Notes: a model not told the origin generated them from the sequence alone. A DNA stretch of 33,159 bases from Clostridia bacterium (GCA_017550035.1 JAFYLS010000081.1:1-33159); one strand, 5' to 3'. Shown: positions 7,379 to 16,055, counted from the first letter of the stretch. Made by a program: numbers and translations.

Positions 7379-8170
7379 ATGAATCTGCACGGAGAGGGTA
7401 TTTTTGTGTTCAATGTGCTGGCTGATGCTGTATGCATTGTATCCGCCGGACGTTTTCTGCGCATTCGTATGTCATGGAAACGGGTGTTTTTTGCAGCACT
7501 GCTGGGCGCCTTTTATGCATTGCTTTCGCTGTATGCGGCATTGTTTTCCGGGCTTCCGGGGCTGTTGGCGGCTTCTTTTTTGATGAGTGCTGTAGCGTTT
7601 CCGTGCCGGGATACCCTGCGGGGTGCAGGCGGAATATGGCTGGTGGGCATGGGCGGCAGCGGAATGACACAGCTTTTGATCAGGGTACGCATGCCTGAAA
7701 CCGCAGCGGTATATCTGGGGCTTTTATTCATGCTGACATTTTGCCTGATGGGCAAAAAAGAGATGGGCGTAAAGCGGGGCGTCCTTCGGATTATCGTGGA
7801 GAATCGTATCTGTGCGCTTCCGGCCATTGTGGATACGGGAAATATGCTCATGTGGTCAGAACAAAAACTCTGGGTGATTGTTGTACCGGAAGATATGTGC
7901 CGGTCAGTGGGATTAAACCGGATGGACATGGAACGAATTGCTGTTTGTACGGCGTCCGGCGAAGGCACGCTGCCTGTATTTCTGCCGGATGAATGTCTGT
8001 GGTATCCGCGGCCCGGAAAGGGCATACCATTGAATGCGGCAGTGGCGCTGGCGGAAGCATCGCTTCCCTATGCACTGGTGCCGCCCGGTGCCCTGCAAAG
8101 GGAATGGAAGGGGGAACAACTATGCAGGATCACGGCGCAGGAGGAAGTTTCCGGTCCTGGCTGCTGGTAA
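7379..8170 (+). CDS. spoIIGA: SpoIIGA, pro-sigma-E processing membrane protease
   Basis: A 263-aa sporulation protease: an N-terminal half of about five membrane helices (residues 8-125) followed by an aspartic-protease-like cytosolic domain with the [12 protein letters not shown] motif (catalytic Asp152). SpoIIGA sits in the septal membrane and, on a signal from the forespore (SpoIIR), cleaves the pro-sequence from sigma-E in the mother cell. Identity is supported by position directly before and overlapping sigE by 49 bases. The ATG at 7379 is chosen because AGGAGAGG lies 8 bases upstream; an ATG at 7352 is inside the putative -10 box. Confidence 0.9.
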   Translation: MNLHGEGIFVFNVLADAVCIVSAGRFLRIRMSWKRVFFAALLGAFYALLSLYAALFSGLPGLLAASFLMSAVAFPCRDTLRGAGGIWLVGMGGSGMTQLLIRVRMPETAAVYLGLLFMLTFCLMGKKEMGVKRGVLRIIVENRICALPAIVDTGNMLMWSEQKLWVIVVPEDMCRSVGLNRMDMERIAVCTASGEGTLPVFLPDECLWYPRPGKGIPLNAAVALAEASLPYALVPPGALQREWKGEQLCRITAQEEVSGPGCW

Positions 8171-8844
8171 TATTGTCCGGTTTCAAAACTGGTGTGGTGG
8201 GCTATATTGGCGGTGCGGAACCGCTTCCTCAGCCTTTGACGGCGGAGGAGGAACGAAACTTGGTGATGCGGATGAAGCAGGACGATGGTACCGTACGTTC
8301 CACTCTCATTGAGCGCAATCTGCGTCTGGTAGTGTTTATTGCAAGGAAATTTGAGAATACCGATGTGGGGTTGGAAGATCTGGTGTCCATCGGCACCATC
8401 GGTTTGATCAAAGCGGTCAACACGTTTGATCCGGAAAAAAAGATCAAACTGGCCACCTATGCGTCCCGCTGCATTGAAAATGAGGTGCTCATGCATTTGC
8501 GCCGTACCAGCAAAACACGCATGGAGGTATCGCTGGATGAACCGCTTCGTATTGACTGGGACGGAAACGAACTCCTGCTTTCCGATGTACTGGGAACGGA
8601 AGGAGATCTGGTATACCGGGATCTGGAAGAGCATGCGGAGCGGCAGCAGCTCAGCAGTGCCCTTTCCCACCTGACGCCCCGGGAGAGGAAGATCATGCAA
8701 TTGCGCTATGGATTGGACGGAAGCAGGGAAATGACCCAGAAAGAAGTAGCGGATCAGCTGGGTATATCCCAATCCTATATATCCAGACTGGAAAAAAGGA
8801 TTTTGGGCAGGCTTTATGTCGAAATGATGCGAACAACTTCCTGA
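8122..8844 (+). CDS. sigE: RNA polymerase sporulation sigma factor sigma-E (pro-form)
   Basis: 240 aa, essentially the length of the Bacillus subtilis protein. The first ~28 residues form the hydrophobic/amphipathic pro-peptide ([20 protein letters not shown]) removed by SpoIIGA. Region 2 ([36 protein letters not shown]) and region 4 ([22 protein letters not shown]) are clear, as is the sigma-E hallmark [16 protein letters not shown]. Sigma-E drives early mother-cell transcription. The start at 8122 is preceded by an AAGGGGG site and gives the normal length. It overlaps the end of spoIIGA, implying translational coupling. Confidence 0.96.
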   Translation: MQDHGAGGSFRSWLLVILSGFKTGVVGYIGGAEPLPQPLTAEEERNLVMRMKQDDGTVRSTLIERNLRLVVFIARKFENTDVGLEDLVSIGTIGLIKAVNTFDPEKKIKLATYASRCIENEVLMHLRRTSKTRMEVSLDEPLRIDWDGNELLLSDVLGTEGDLVYRDLEEHAERQQLSSALSHLTPRERKIMQLRYGLDGSREMTQKEVADQLGISQSYISRLEKRILGRLYVEMMRTTS

Positions 8845-8903
8845 CATACCGCTGAATATCTGCCTTGAACGGGTGCCATACTGCATATGACGGAGGTGAC
8901 AGT

Positions 8904-9686
8904 ATGGCAATTGGCAAGGTGGAAATCTGCGGTGTGGATACGGCATCGCTTCCGGTATTGACCAACGAAAGGATGCGGGAACTTTTTCCTCTTGTGCACG
9001 GGGGAGATAAAGCGGCCCGGGAGGAATTTATCCAGGGAAATCTCAGACTGGTGCTCAGTGTGGTGCAGCGGTTCAGCCATCGCAGTGAAAATGCGGATGA
9101 TCTATTTCAGGTGGGCTGTATCGGTTTGATCAAGGCGCTGGATCATTTTGATGTAAGCCAGAATGTGCGTTTTTCGACCTACGCTGTACCCATGATCATC
9201 GGCGAAATACGGCGCTATCTCAGGGATAACAACCCAATCCGGGTCAGCCGTTCGCTCAGGGATACGGCCTATAAGGCGCTGCAATGCAGGGATAAGCTGG
9301 TAACATCTCTTGGCAGGGAGCCTACTGTGCAGGAAATGGCGGAGCATCTTGGTATTCCGCAGGAGGATGTGGTGTTTTCGCTGGAGGCCATTCAGGATCC
9401 TGTTTCACTGTTTGAACCGGTGTATCACGATGGCGGCGATGCCATCTACATTATGGATCAGGTGAAGGATGACAAGCATGGCGATGATGGGTGGACGGAA
9501 AAAATTGCCATCCGGGATGCGCTGGCACGGCTCAACGAACGGGAAAAGAAAATTTTGAGGCTTCGCTTTTTTGAGGGGCGCACCCAAATGGAGGTGGCGG
9601 GGGAAATCGGTATTTCTCAAGCTCAGGTATCCAGACTGGAAAAGAATGCGCTTTTGCATATGCGCAAACTGGTCAGCAGTCAGTAA
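8904..9686 (+). CDS. sigG: RNA polymerase sporulation sigma factor sigma-G
   Basis: 260 aa, the same length as B. subtilis SigG, and very similar throughout: KVEICGVDTASLPVL at the N-terminus, DDLFQVGCIGLIKALD, MIIGEIRRYLRDNNPIRVSR in region 2, and TQMEVAGEIGISQAQVSRLE in region 4. Sigma-G drives late forespore genes, including those for germinant receptors and small acid-soluble proteins. GGAGGTGA lies 4 bases before the ATG. It follows sigE by 59 bases, the conserved clostridial and bacillar order. No clear sigma-F/G promoter was found in that gap, but readthrough from sigE is expected. A strong terminator follows. Confidence 0.97.
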   Translation: MAIGKVEICGVDTASLPVLTNERMRELFPLVHGGDKAAREEFIQGNLRLVLSVVQRFSHRSENADDLFQVGCIGLIKALDHFDVSQNVRFSTYAVPMIIGEIRRYLRDNNPIRVSRSLRDTAYKALQCRDKLVTSLGREPTVQEMAEHLGIPQEDVVFSLEAIQDPVSLFEPVYHDGGDAIYIMDQVKDDKHGDDGWTEKIAIRDALARLNEREKKILRLRFFEGRTQMEVAGEIGISQAQVSRLEKNALLHMRKLVSSQ

Positions 9687-9750
9687 ATACAAAAAATGAT
9701 CTCTGGCGGGAGGATTCTTCAAGATGAATGTATCCCATAGAGAGACAAGA

Positions 9751-9784
9751 CGAGCATCCGGTAATAATGCCGGATGCTCGTTTT
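9751..9784 (+). terminator. Intrinsic terminator after sigG
   Basis: A perfect 11-bp stem (CGAGCATCCGG / CCGGATGCTCG, loop TAATAATG) is followed by TTTT. It lies 64 bases after the sigG stop. Confidence 0.88.
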
Positions 9785-10016
9785 CTTATGTACCTCAACA
9801 AACGCAATGAACGGTTGCCGTGCGTTGCGCTCTCCCCAGATTTGGGAGGATGAGTTTTTCGCCTGCTCGATAAATTCAAGTTTATCGCTTCTGTTTATCT
9901 TGCAGCAGAAAGAGACGCAGTTCTTGGACTGCTTGCGAGTTTTGTTTGTTTATGATTATTTGCACAAATCAGTTGCAGCCTTGATGTAATGCGAAGGACA
10001 CCCCGCTCCTTTTCAT
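9785..10016 (+). other. Gene-free hairpin-rich stretch, possible small RNA or decayed element
   Basis: This stretch between sigG and glpK holds no convincing gene: the open frames lack ribosome sites and read through the sigG terminator. It has several short hairpins: CTCCC/GGGAG (9832-9848), a perfect CGATAAA-TTCAAG-TTTATCG (9868-9887), and GCAGT/ACTGC (9917-9932). It ends at one or two plus-strand hairpins with T-tracts, although sigG already has its own terminator. That suggests a separate plus-strand transcript. No clear promoter was found. Confidence 0.35.
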
Positions 10017-10040
10017 AGCCCTTGCCGGGAGGGGGCTTTT
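9993..10040 (+). terminator. Two weak plus-strand terminator-like hairpins
   Basis: AAGGA-N8-TCCTT followed by TT (9994-10013) and AGCCCTT/GGGGGCT with loop GCCGGGA, followed by TTT (10017-10040; two G-T wobbles). Both point along the plus strand, away from sigG and against glpK. They have no T-tract on the minus strand, so glpK itself lacks an obvious terminator here. Confidence 0.45.
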
Positions 10041-10054
10041 AGTATGTGCAAAAA

Positions 10055-11551
10055 TCAATCTTCCTTGGCCCAGAACTGTGCGGCGGCGACAGCTTTGTGC
10101 CAGCCTTTGAGCAGCGGAAGCCGGGCAGCTTCGTTCATTTGAGGGAGGAAGGTTTCCTGTACATGCCAGCTGCGTGCAGTATCCTGAAGGTCCGAATAAA
10201 TTCCCAGCGAAAGACCTGCCATCAGCGCAACGCCAAGCCCTGTGGTTTCGGTCACGGCGGGGCGCTGCACCTTTGCATTCAGGATATCTGCCTGAAACTG
10301 CATCAGGAACCGGTTGGCGCTGGCGCCGCCGTCCACTCGGAGAACCGGGTTGGAAATGCCGGCGTCCCTGCCCATGGCGTCAAACAAATCGGCGCTCTGA
10401 TAGGCAATGGATTCCAGTGCGGCACGGACGATGTGGGCGCCGGAGGTGCCGCGGGTCATGCCGACCAGTGTGCCGCGGGCGTACATGTCCCAGTAAGGTG
10501 CGCCCAGACCTGTAAAGGCGGGTACCAGATACACGCCGCCGGTAGAAGGTACGCCCTTTGCAATCTGTTCGCTTTCCGGCGAACTGCCAATCAGCTTCAG
10601 TTCGTCCCGGAGCCATTGTAATGTGGCGCCGCCCATGAACACACTGCCTTCAAATGCATAGACGGGTTTGCCCTGAATGCGCCACGCCATGGTGGTAATG
10701 AGATTGCTTTGGGAAAGACGGAATTGTTCGCCGATGTTCATCAGCATAAAGCAGCCGGTGCCATAGGTATTTTTGACCATGCCCTCTTCAAAGCATGCCT
10801 GCCCGAACAAGGCGGCGTGCTGATCGCCTGCGATGGCGGCAACAGGAATGGAAGCACCCAATATATCTTTGCGCAGCATGCCGACGACTTCCGTACTGTC
10901 CGCTATCCGCGGAAGCATGGCTTTGGGAATGTTCAGCATGTGCAGCAGGTCATCGTCCCAATCCTGCGTATGCAGGTTAAACAGCATGGTGCGGCTGGCG
11001 TTGGTGGCATCCGTTACAAAGGGATGTTTTTCTACCAGATTCCAGACGAGGAAGGTATCTACCGTGCCAAAGCAGATGTTGCCGTTTTGAGCTTTTTCCT
11101 GCAGGGTCAGATGGTCCAGCAGCCACCGGATTTTGGTGCCGGAAAAATAGGCGTCCGGCACAAGCCCCGTCTTTTCCCGGACCATGGGCGCCAGTCCGTC
11201 CTGAATCAGACGGTCCACCTGTTCTGCTGTACGGCGGCATTGCCATACAATGGCGTTATGCAGCACTTGCCCGGTGCGCTTGTCCCACAGCAGAGTGGTT
11301 TCACGCTGATTGGTAATGCCGATGGCGGCAATTTCCTCGGGGTCAATGCCCGCTTTGCGCACGACGGCCCGCATGGATTCGATCTGCGTGTTCAGAATAT
11401 CTGCCGGGTCATGCTCCACCCAGCCGGGACGGGGATAGTGCTGGGTAAACTCCAGAGAAGCCGATGCAATCATGGCGCCTTCAAAAGTAAAGAGAATGGC
11501 ACGGGAGGATGTGGTGCCCTGATCCAGCGCCATCAGATAGCGTTTGTTCAT
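10055..11551 (-). CDS. glpK: Glycerol kinase
   Basis: A 498-aa FGGY-family kinase, normal GlpK length, that phosphorylates glycerol to glycerol-3-phosphate. Diagnostic segments include LDQGTTSSRAILF (ATP phosphate loop), WVEHDPADI, TNQRETTLLWD, FSGTKIRWLLDH, GDQHAALFGQ, NTYGTGCFML and GLGAPYWDMYARG, plus the C-terminal RVDGGASANRFLMQFQAD. AGGAGG lies 5 bases before the ATG. No glpF or glpD is adjacent. Only 46 bases separate it from the upstream gene, and they are filled by a strong terminator whose T-tract runs into the Shine-Dalgarno, so its promoter is not evident. It may depend on readthrough or on a promoter inside the upstream gene. Confidence 0.96.
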   Translation of the reverse strand: MNKRYLMALDQGTTSSRAILFTFEGAMIASASLEFTQHYPRPGWVEHDPADILNTQIESMRAVVRKAGIDPEEIAAIGITNQRETTLLWDKRTGQVLHNAIVWQCRRTAEQVDRLIQDGLAPMVREKTGLVPDAYFSGTKIRWLLDHLTLQEKAQNGNICFGTVDTFLVWNLVEKHPFVTDATNASRTMLFNLHTQDWDDDLLHMLNIPKAMLPRIADSTEVVGMLRKDILGASIPVAAIAGDQHAALFGQACFEEGMVKNTYGTGCFMLMNIGEQFRLSQSNLITTMAWRIQGKPVYAFEGSVFMGGATLQWLRDELKLIGSSPESEQIAKGVPSTGGVYLVPAFTGLGAPYWDMYARGTLVGMTRGTSGAHIVRAALESIAYQSADLFDAMGRDAGISNPVLRVDGGASANRFLMQFQADILNAKVQRPAVTETTGLGVALMAGLSLGIYSDLQDTARSWHVQETFLPQMNEAARLPLLKGWHKAVAAAQFWAKED

Positions 11552-11561
11552 TTGTGCCTCC

Positions 11562-11589
11562 TAAAAAACCGGGGCAAATTGCCCCGGTT
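11562..11589 (-). terminator. Intrinsic terminator between the beta-propeller gene and glpK
   Basis: On the minus strand AACCGGGGC-AATTT-GCCCCGGTT (9-bp perfect GC-rich stem) is followed by TTTTTT minus one base and then immediately by the AGGAGG of glpK. It ends the beta-propeller gene but also lies within the only possible leader of glpK. Confidence 0.85.
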
Positions 11590-11597
11590 GAATGGCA

Positions 11598-14210
11598 TCA
11601 GTGAATCTGGATGCCGTACATCATATGGTTATCCTTGCTGCAGGTGCCGATGACCAGCATGTTGCGGTATACGGCGGGGGAGGCTTCAATCTTGCCGCCC
11701 AGGTTCAGCACGGTGTTTTCGTAACCGGTCAGGCCGTCCAGCAGATATACATTGCCTTCGGAATCGCACTGGATGATCCAGCCGTTGCCTGCTTCGTTGT
11801 ACACGGCCACGGGAGAAGACACGCTGTCCTTCTTCATGGATTTTTCCCATACCAGAGCGCCGGTTTCCTTGTCCAGCGCCAGCAGCTTGCTGCCGCCTTC
11901 ATCCACCATGTTCACAGTGAAGTACACCAGACCGCTCAGGTCGTTCTGGCCAACTACGGGGCTGGCTTTCACGCCGGACTGTTCGGATTTGTTCTGTTCG
12001 CACTTGATCTGGTACTGCCACTTTTCTTCGCCGGTCATGGCGTCCAGACGGCGGATGGTTACATCCTTCTTGGAGCCCAGACGGTTATAGGCGGTATTGC
12101 CGGTGTACAGGGCGATGGTGCCGTCCTGATCGTCCAGCGCAATGGCGGCGTCGGTATTATCGCCGGCATCCACAGCCCATACGCTCTGCAGCGTGTTGAC
12201 ATCCACACAGCGGATGATGCCGTAGCCGTCTGCCAGGAAGACGTACTTGTCATACATGGCCACGGCACTTTCCATGGTCACGCGGCCTTCTGCCTGGTTC
12301 TTGGCCAGATGGCGCAGGTATACGGTTTCGGGATTGATGGAAATATCGGCTTTGGCGTCAGGGTTGTCCTGAGTGGGGAACTGGAATTCGCAGTTCATAT
12401 CCACCGCATAGAACAAACCGTTTTCGCCGCTCACCAGCATGGTGGTTTTGCCGTCGTTGTAGATGAACAGGCTGCAGCCGTCAAAGGCGCCGTTGGAGCC
12501 ATACTGCTTTTGTTCAGAGGAAGAACGGCCGTTGATGAAGAGCATTTCGCTCTGATCCATCAGGTTATACACATGATAGCCGATGGCGCCCGTTTTGTTG
12601 GGCAGCTTGGAAATGGCCTGACCGAAGCTCAGCATGGGACGGCCCAGAGAATCCACGGATACGCTGCCGCGCATGGGATAGCCGATCTTGATGGGGCTGC
12701 GGGTTTCTTCGCCGGTTTCCAGATTGAGGAAGTACACATTGCCGTCCAGCGCGCTGAAAATGACTTCGCGCAGACCTACGGTAGCCTTGGCTTCGTCCGT
12801 CAGGTTCATCATTTCGCGGACTTCCTTGGTCCACTTGATGATAGCGGGCTGGTTGTTCCAGCCAACGCCGTATAGCGTGCCGGAATCGTCCGTGCGGAGA
12901 GAACCCAGTTCGTACTTCCACACCACATCCAGCTTGCCTTCGGTTACTTCCACGGTGCCGAATGCGGCATTGCGGCGGAAGTTATCGCCGCGGAAGGTGT
13001 ACACGCCGGTCTGGTTGTTGTAGGCGTAATAATCGGGATGGGGGGCGGAAATGGGTTCTTCGCGGTTGTAATCATCCTGCGCGTCGCTGCCGATGAACAC
13101 CGTTTCCTTCAGACCGACCTGATCGGGAGCGGTATCTGCCAGTGCAGAAGCGGTCAAGGGTTCGGGCGTAGCGGTAGGCGCTTCGGTGGGAATGGGGGTG
13201 GGAATGGGCGTGGTGGAAGGCGTAGGCACTTCGGTGGGTTCCTCAGTGGGTGCCTGCGTAGGTTCTTCCGTGGGCGCCGGAGTAGGTTCTTCAGTAGGCA
13301 CCACGGTGGCTTCTTCCATCACAATGCTGACGGGCACCTGAGTAGGTACGTCGGTGGGGGCCTGAGTAGGCGCTTCGGTAGGAATATCGGTAGGCGCCTG
13401 AGTGGGGACTTCAGTGGGAACGGAGGTAGGTACTTCCGTGGGAGCATCGGTCGCAACCACGAAAGGCGCCTGCGTGGGCATTGCATCATTTATGCTGAGG
13501 GGAATGGATTTCTGCGTGGTAATCCAGGTATCGTTTTCGCGGATCTGAGCAAAAATCTCCCCTTCAAAGGGTTGGCTGAAGAGCACGCCCAGGGTCCAGA
13601 TGCGCATGGTTTCTTCGTCTGCATTGATGCTGTTGGCGGTGCAGGGAATATCGTTTCCGGCGGCATCCGTCAGTTTCACGCCCGTTACATTGGGGGTGGT
13701 GGTTAAATGCAGCTGCAACTGGGTGTTGGTCAGGCCGTTGGAGGAGGGCGCTTTGAATTCCAGCACTTCAGCTGTTACCGGAGGCTGGCTGTTTACGGGA
13801 TCTTCCTTTTTGGAAAAGGGAGAGAAAGGACCAATGAGGGAAAATATAGCGACTGCTGCCAGCAAAAGAACTGCGGCAATGGGCAGCCAAGGCAGCTTCT
13901 TTTTGGAGTTTTGCTGCGGAGGCACAGGCGTTTTTTCCCGAACAGGGCGCACGGGTACTTCAAAATCCATTTCGGTGCCGTCTTCAGCACGGCGCTCAAT
14001 CCATGCCGTCTGGCGTGTTTCAGGCTGAAGCACTTTGTCCTGCTGTTCGTTTACATAAGCCACAGTCTGGGGCTGAGGTGCAGTATCGGGCTGCTGCTTG
14101 TAGCGGTCGCTGCGGCGGTGACGGGGCTGTGCCGCATTTTCCGGACGCTGATAACGGAGCGTTTCATTGCCGTACTTATTTTGCCAGTTGTTGTTTTGAT
14201 TATTGCTCAA
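11598..14210 (-). CDS. Membrane-anchored PQQ-type beta-propeller protein with Pro/Thr-rich stalk
   Basis: An 870-aa protein in four parts. Residues 1-105 are polar and likely cytoplasmic. Residues 106-128 form one transmembrane helix (LPWLPIAAVLLLAAVAIFSL) after a KKK stop-transfer, implying a cytoplasmic N-terminus. Residues 145-240 look like a small beta domain (LQLHLTTTPNVTGVKLTDAAG). Residues 244-352 are a Pro-Thr repeat stalk, and about 400-870 a WD/PQQ-like propeller with blades such as SALDGNVYFLNLETGEE, RRLDAMTGEEKWQY and LALDKETGALVWEKS. Such propellers bind ligands or proteins or, as in BamB, scaffold surface complexes; PQQ binding itself is not shown. The start is TTG at 14210, with GGAGG 9 bases upstream. 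Its function is not recognised; a surface sensor or adhesin is inference. Confidence 0.8.
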   Translation of the reverse strand: MSNNQNNNWQNKYGNETLRYQRPENAAQPRHRRSDRYKQQPDTAPQPQTVAYVNEQQDKVLQPETRQTAWIERRAEDGTEMDFEVPVRPVREKTPVPPQQNSKKKLPWLPIAAVLLLAAVAIFSLIGPFSPFSKKEDPVNSQPPVTAEVLEFKAPSSNGLTNTQLQLHLTTTPNVTGVKLTDAAGNDIPCTANSINADEETMRIWTLGVLFSQPFEGEIFAQIRENDTWITTQKSIPLSINDAMPTQAPFVVATDAPTEVPTSVPTEVPTQAPTDIPTEAPTQAPTDVPTQVPVSIVMEEATVVPTEEPTPAPTEEPTQAPTEEPTEVPTPSTTPIPTPIPTEAPTATPEPLTASALADTAPDQVGLKETVFIGSDAQDDYNREEPISAPHPDYYAYNNQTGVYTFRGDNFRRNAAFGTVEVTEGKLDVVWKYELGSLRTDDSGTLYGVGWNNQPAIIKWTKEVREMMNLTDEAKATVGLREVIFSALDGNVYFLNLETGEETRSPIKIGYPMRGSVSVDSLGRPMLSFGQAISKLPNKTGAIGYHVYNLMDQSEMLFINGRSSSEQKQYGSNGAFDGCSLFIYNDGKTTMLVSGENGLFYAVDMNCEFQFPTQDNPDAKADISINPETVYLRHLAKNQAEGRVTMESAVAMYDKYVFLADGYGIIRCVDVNTLQSVWAVDAGDNTDAAIALDDQDGTIALYTGNTAYNRLGSKKDVTIRRLDAMTGEEKWQYQIKCEQNKSEQSGVKASPVVGQNDLSGLVYFTVNMVDEGGSKLLALDKETGALVWEKSMKKDSVSSPVAVYNEAGNGWIIQCDSEGNVYLLDGLTGYENTVLNLGGKIEASPAVYRNMLVIGTCSKDNHMMYGIQIH
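13155..13481 (-). repeat. Pro/Thr-rich stalk-coding repeat
   Basis: About 109 codons encode degenerate units of the type PTEVPTQAPT, PTDIPTEAPT and PTEEPTQAPT. On DNA level they appear as repeated GTGGGTGCCTGAGTAGG-like stretches. The tract is prone to slippage, so its length may vary between strains. The peptide would be an extended, possibly O-glycosylated, spacer through the cell wall. Confidence 0.85.
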
Positions 14211-14249
14211 AGAGATAAACCTCCTTTATAGACAAATCCATCGCGCAAT

Positions 14250-14278
14250 ATTATATCAGATATGCGCTTATTCGACAA
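14250..14278 (-). promoter_or_regulatory. Sigma-A promoter of the beta-propeller gene
   Basis: On the minus strand TTGTCG (14273-14278), a 17-bp spacer, and TATAAT (14250-14255) preceded by TGA (extended -10). The Shine-Dalgarno follows about 25 bases later. Confidence 0.8.
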
Positions 14279-14367
14279 GAGTTTGGGATGAACGTGCAGG
14301 GAAAAGGAAAAAGAATTTACAGAACATCCCACTTTATTCTGCCGCAGACAGCGTATTCTATACCATA

Positions 14368-14398
14368 TAAAAAGGGAAGAGGATGGTTTCCTCTTCCC
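14368..14398 (-). terminator. Intrinsic terminator of the glycyl-tRNA synthetase gene
   Basis: On the minus strand GGGAAGAGGA-AACCA-TCCTCTTCCC (perfect 10-bp stem) is followed by TTTTTAT, 23 bases after the stop. Confidence 0.88.
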
Positions 14399-14421
14399 GG
14401 TTATAACCTATGCGGATGCAA

Positions 14422-15810
14422 TCAGAACTGCTGCATCTTTTCCAGGTAGGCTTTCAGGTCGGCGATCTTCACGCGTTCCTGAGTCATGGTGTCGCGGTCG
14501 CGCACGGTGACGCTCTGGTCGGTTTCGGTATCAAAGTCCACGGTGATGCACACAGGGGTACCGATTTCATCCTGACGGCGGTAGCGCTTGCCGATAGAGC
14601 CGGTTTCGTCGTAATCCACCATGAAGTACTTGGCCAGATCCTGATAGATTTCGCTGGCCAGACCGCCCAGCTTGTTCTTCTGCAGGGGCAGCACGGCAGC
14701 CTTGAAGGGGGCCAGAGCGGGATGCAGGTGCAGAACGGTGCGCACATCGTTCTTTTCTTCATCCAGCATTTCTTCTTCGTAGGCGTTGCACAGGAAAGCC
14801 AGCACCAGACGTTCCACACCAACGGAGGGTTCCACGCAGTAGGGGATGAACTTTTCGTTGGTTACGGGATCCATGTATTCCATGGACTTGCCGCTGTGTT
14901 CCATATGCTGCTTCAGGTCATAATCGGTACGGTCGGCAATGCCCCACAGTTCGCCCCAGCCGAAGGGGAACAGGTATTCAAAGTCGGTCGTGGCTTTGGA
15001 ATAGAAGGCCAGCTTTTCGGGTTCATGGTCGCGCAGACGCAGGCATTCTTCCTTGATGCCCAGGTTCAGCAGCCATTCCTTGCAGAAGGAACGCCAATAG
15101 TTGAACCATTCCAGATCCTCGCCGGGCTTGCAGAAGAATTCCAGTTCCATCTGCTCAAATTCCAGCACGCGGAAAATGAAGTTGCCGGGGGTGATTTCGT
15201 TACGGAAGCTTTTACCAATCTGGCAGATGCCGGCAGGCAGCTTCTTGCGGGTGGTACGCATGGCATTGTTGAAGTTGACAAAAATACCCTGCGCAGTTTC
15301 GGGACGGAGCAGCACTTCGCTGGCAGAAGCTTCGTTCACGCCCAGATGAGTTTTGAACATCAGGTTGAACTGGCGGATGCCGGTGAAATCCTTCTTGCCG
15401 CACACGGGGCACTTGATGTCATGATCGGCAATGTACTGTTCCAGCTCTTCGTTCTTCCAGCCGTCGCCGGTTTCGGCGCCATTTGTGAAATCTTCGATCA
15501 GCTTATCGGCACGGAAACGGGCCTTGCAGGCTTTGCAGTCCATCAGGGGGTCGTTAAAGCCGCCCACATGGCCGGAAGCAACCCACACTTCGCGGTTCAT
15601 CAGAATGCCGCAGTCCAGGCCGGTGTTGTACTTGCTTTCCTGTACGAACTTCTGCCACCAGGCTTTTTTGATGTTGTTCTTGAATTCCACACCCAGAGGA
15701 CCAAAGTCCCAGGTGTTGGCCAGGCCGCCGTAAATATCGCTGCCCGGGAAAATAAAGCCGCGGTTCTGACACAGGGCTTTGAGCTTGTCCATCGTAAGTT
15801 TTTCAGCCAT
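14422..15810 (-). CDS. glyQS: Glycyl-tRNA synthetase, single-chain alpha2 type
   Basis: A 462-aa class II aminoacyl-tRNA synthetase, the homodimeric form found in many Gram-positives, attaching glycine to tRNA-Gly. The N-terminus ([24 protein letters not shown]) is diagnostic. A CKAC...CPVC pair looks like a zinc knuckle insertion. Motif 2 is visible in [20 protein letters not shown] and motif 3 in [13 protein letters not shown]; an anticodon-binding domain follows ([11 protein letters not shown] to the end). The ATG at 15810 is chosen because AAGGAGG lies just upstream and the length then equals the family norm. It has its own near-consensus promoter, and no T-box was found in its short leader. 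Confidence 0.96.
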   Translation of the reverse strand: MAEKLTMDKLKALCQNRGFIFPGSDIYGGLANTWDFGPLGVEFKNNIKKAWWQKFVQESKYNTGLDCGILMNREVWVASGHVGGFNDPLMDCKACKARFRADKLIEDFTNGAETGDGWKNEELEQYIADHDIKCPVCGKKDFTGIRQFNLMFKTHLGVNEASASEVLLRPETAQGIFVNFNNAMRTTRKKLPAGICQIGKSFRNEITPGNFIFRVLEFEQMELEFFCKPGEDLEWFNYWRSFCKEWLLNLGIKEECLRLRDHEPEKLAFYSKATTDFEYLFPFGWGELWGIADRTDYDLKQHMEHSGKSMEYMDPVTNEKFIPYCVEPSVGVERLVLAFLCNAYEEEMLDEEKNDVRTVLHLHPALAPFKAAVLPLQKNKLGGLASEIYQDLAKYFMVDYDETGSIGKRYRRQDEIGTPVCITVDFDTETDQSVTVRDRDTMTQERVKIADLKAYLEKMQQF

Positions 15811-15837
15811 AGTTACTCCTCCTTGCTGTACCAAGCA

Positions 15838-15866
15838 ATCATAGCCTTTTTCCCTTATTTTGTCAA
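15838..15866 (-). promoter_or_regulatory. Near-consensus sigma-A promoter of glyQS
   Basis: On the minus strand TTGACA (15861-15866), 17-bp spacer, TATGAT (15838-15843). The leader is only about 20 bases, too short for a T-box. Confidence 0.85.
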
Positions 15867-15945
15867 GGTTTCGGCAGGGTGAACAGGGGGAATATATTGA
15901 ATGGCGGAAGGATAAAAACAGAAAAGAAAATGCAAAAAATCACGA

Positions 15946-15992
15946 TTCTTTCATGTTTCGTTCAAAATTCGTTCAAATATGGTTGGTATGAT
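15946..15992 (+). promoter_or_regulatory. htrA promoter with three 11-bp-spaced direct repeats
   Basis: TTCGTTCAAA occurs exactly twice, at 15957 and 15968, with start-to-start distance 11. A third degenerate copy, TTCTTTCATG (7/10), lies at 15946 in the same register. Eight bases later comes TGG-TATGAT, an extended -10 (15987-15992). No good -35 is present, which is usual when an activator replaces it. This is the pattern used by OmpR/PhoB-type response regulators. Confidence 0.65.
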
Positions 15993-16055
15993 ATGATTGT
16001 CCCGATCAGACGGGGTATTATGACAGGATCAAATTTGCTTCCGGGAGGAAAAACA

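Noticed and set aside
9774..9989. Possible 71-aa protein after sigG
   Set aside because: The frame starts inside the sigG terminator stem, has no Shine-Dalgarno and shows no domain; the stretch is better described as non-coding.
11592..12875. Open frame of about 427 codons on the plus strand
   Set aside because: Antisense of the beta-propeller gene, with no ribosome site and no recognisable domain.
13155..13481. Repetitive DNA that could suggest a CRISPR array or tandem repeat element
   Set aside because: Repeats are degenerate, in frame and encode a Pro/Thr stalk; there are no constant repeats with unique spacers.
14410..15882. Open frame of about 490 codons on the plus strand
   Set aside because: Antisense of glycyl-tRNA synthetase; composition is that of a mirrored gene and there is no Shine-Dalgarno.
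15879..16055. Upstream extension of HtrA by 59 codons
   Set aside because: It would run through the promoter repeats and -10 box; the ATG at 16056 has a good ribosome site and an immediate signal sequence.
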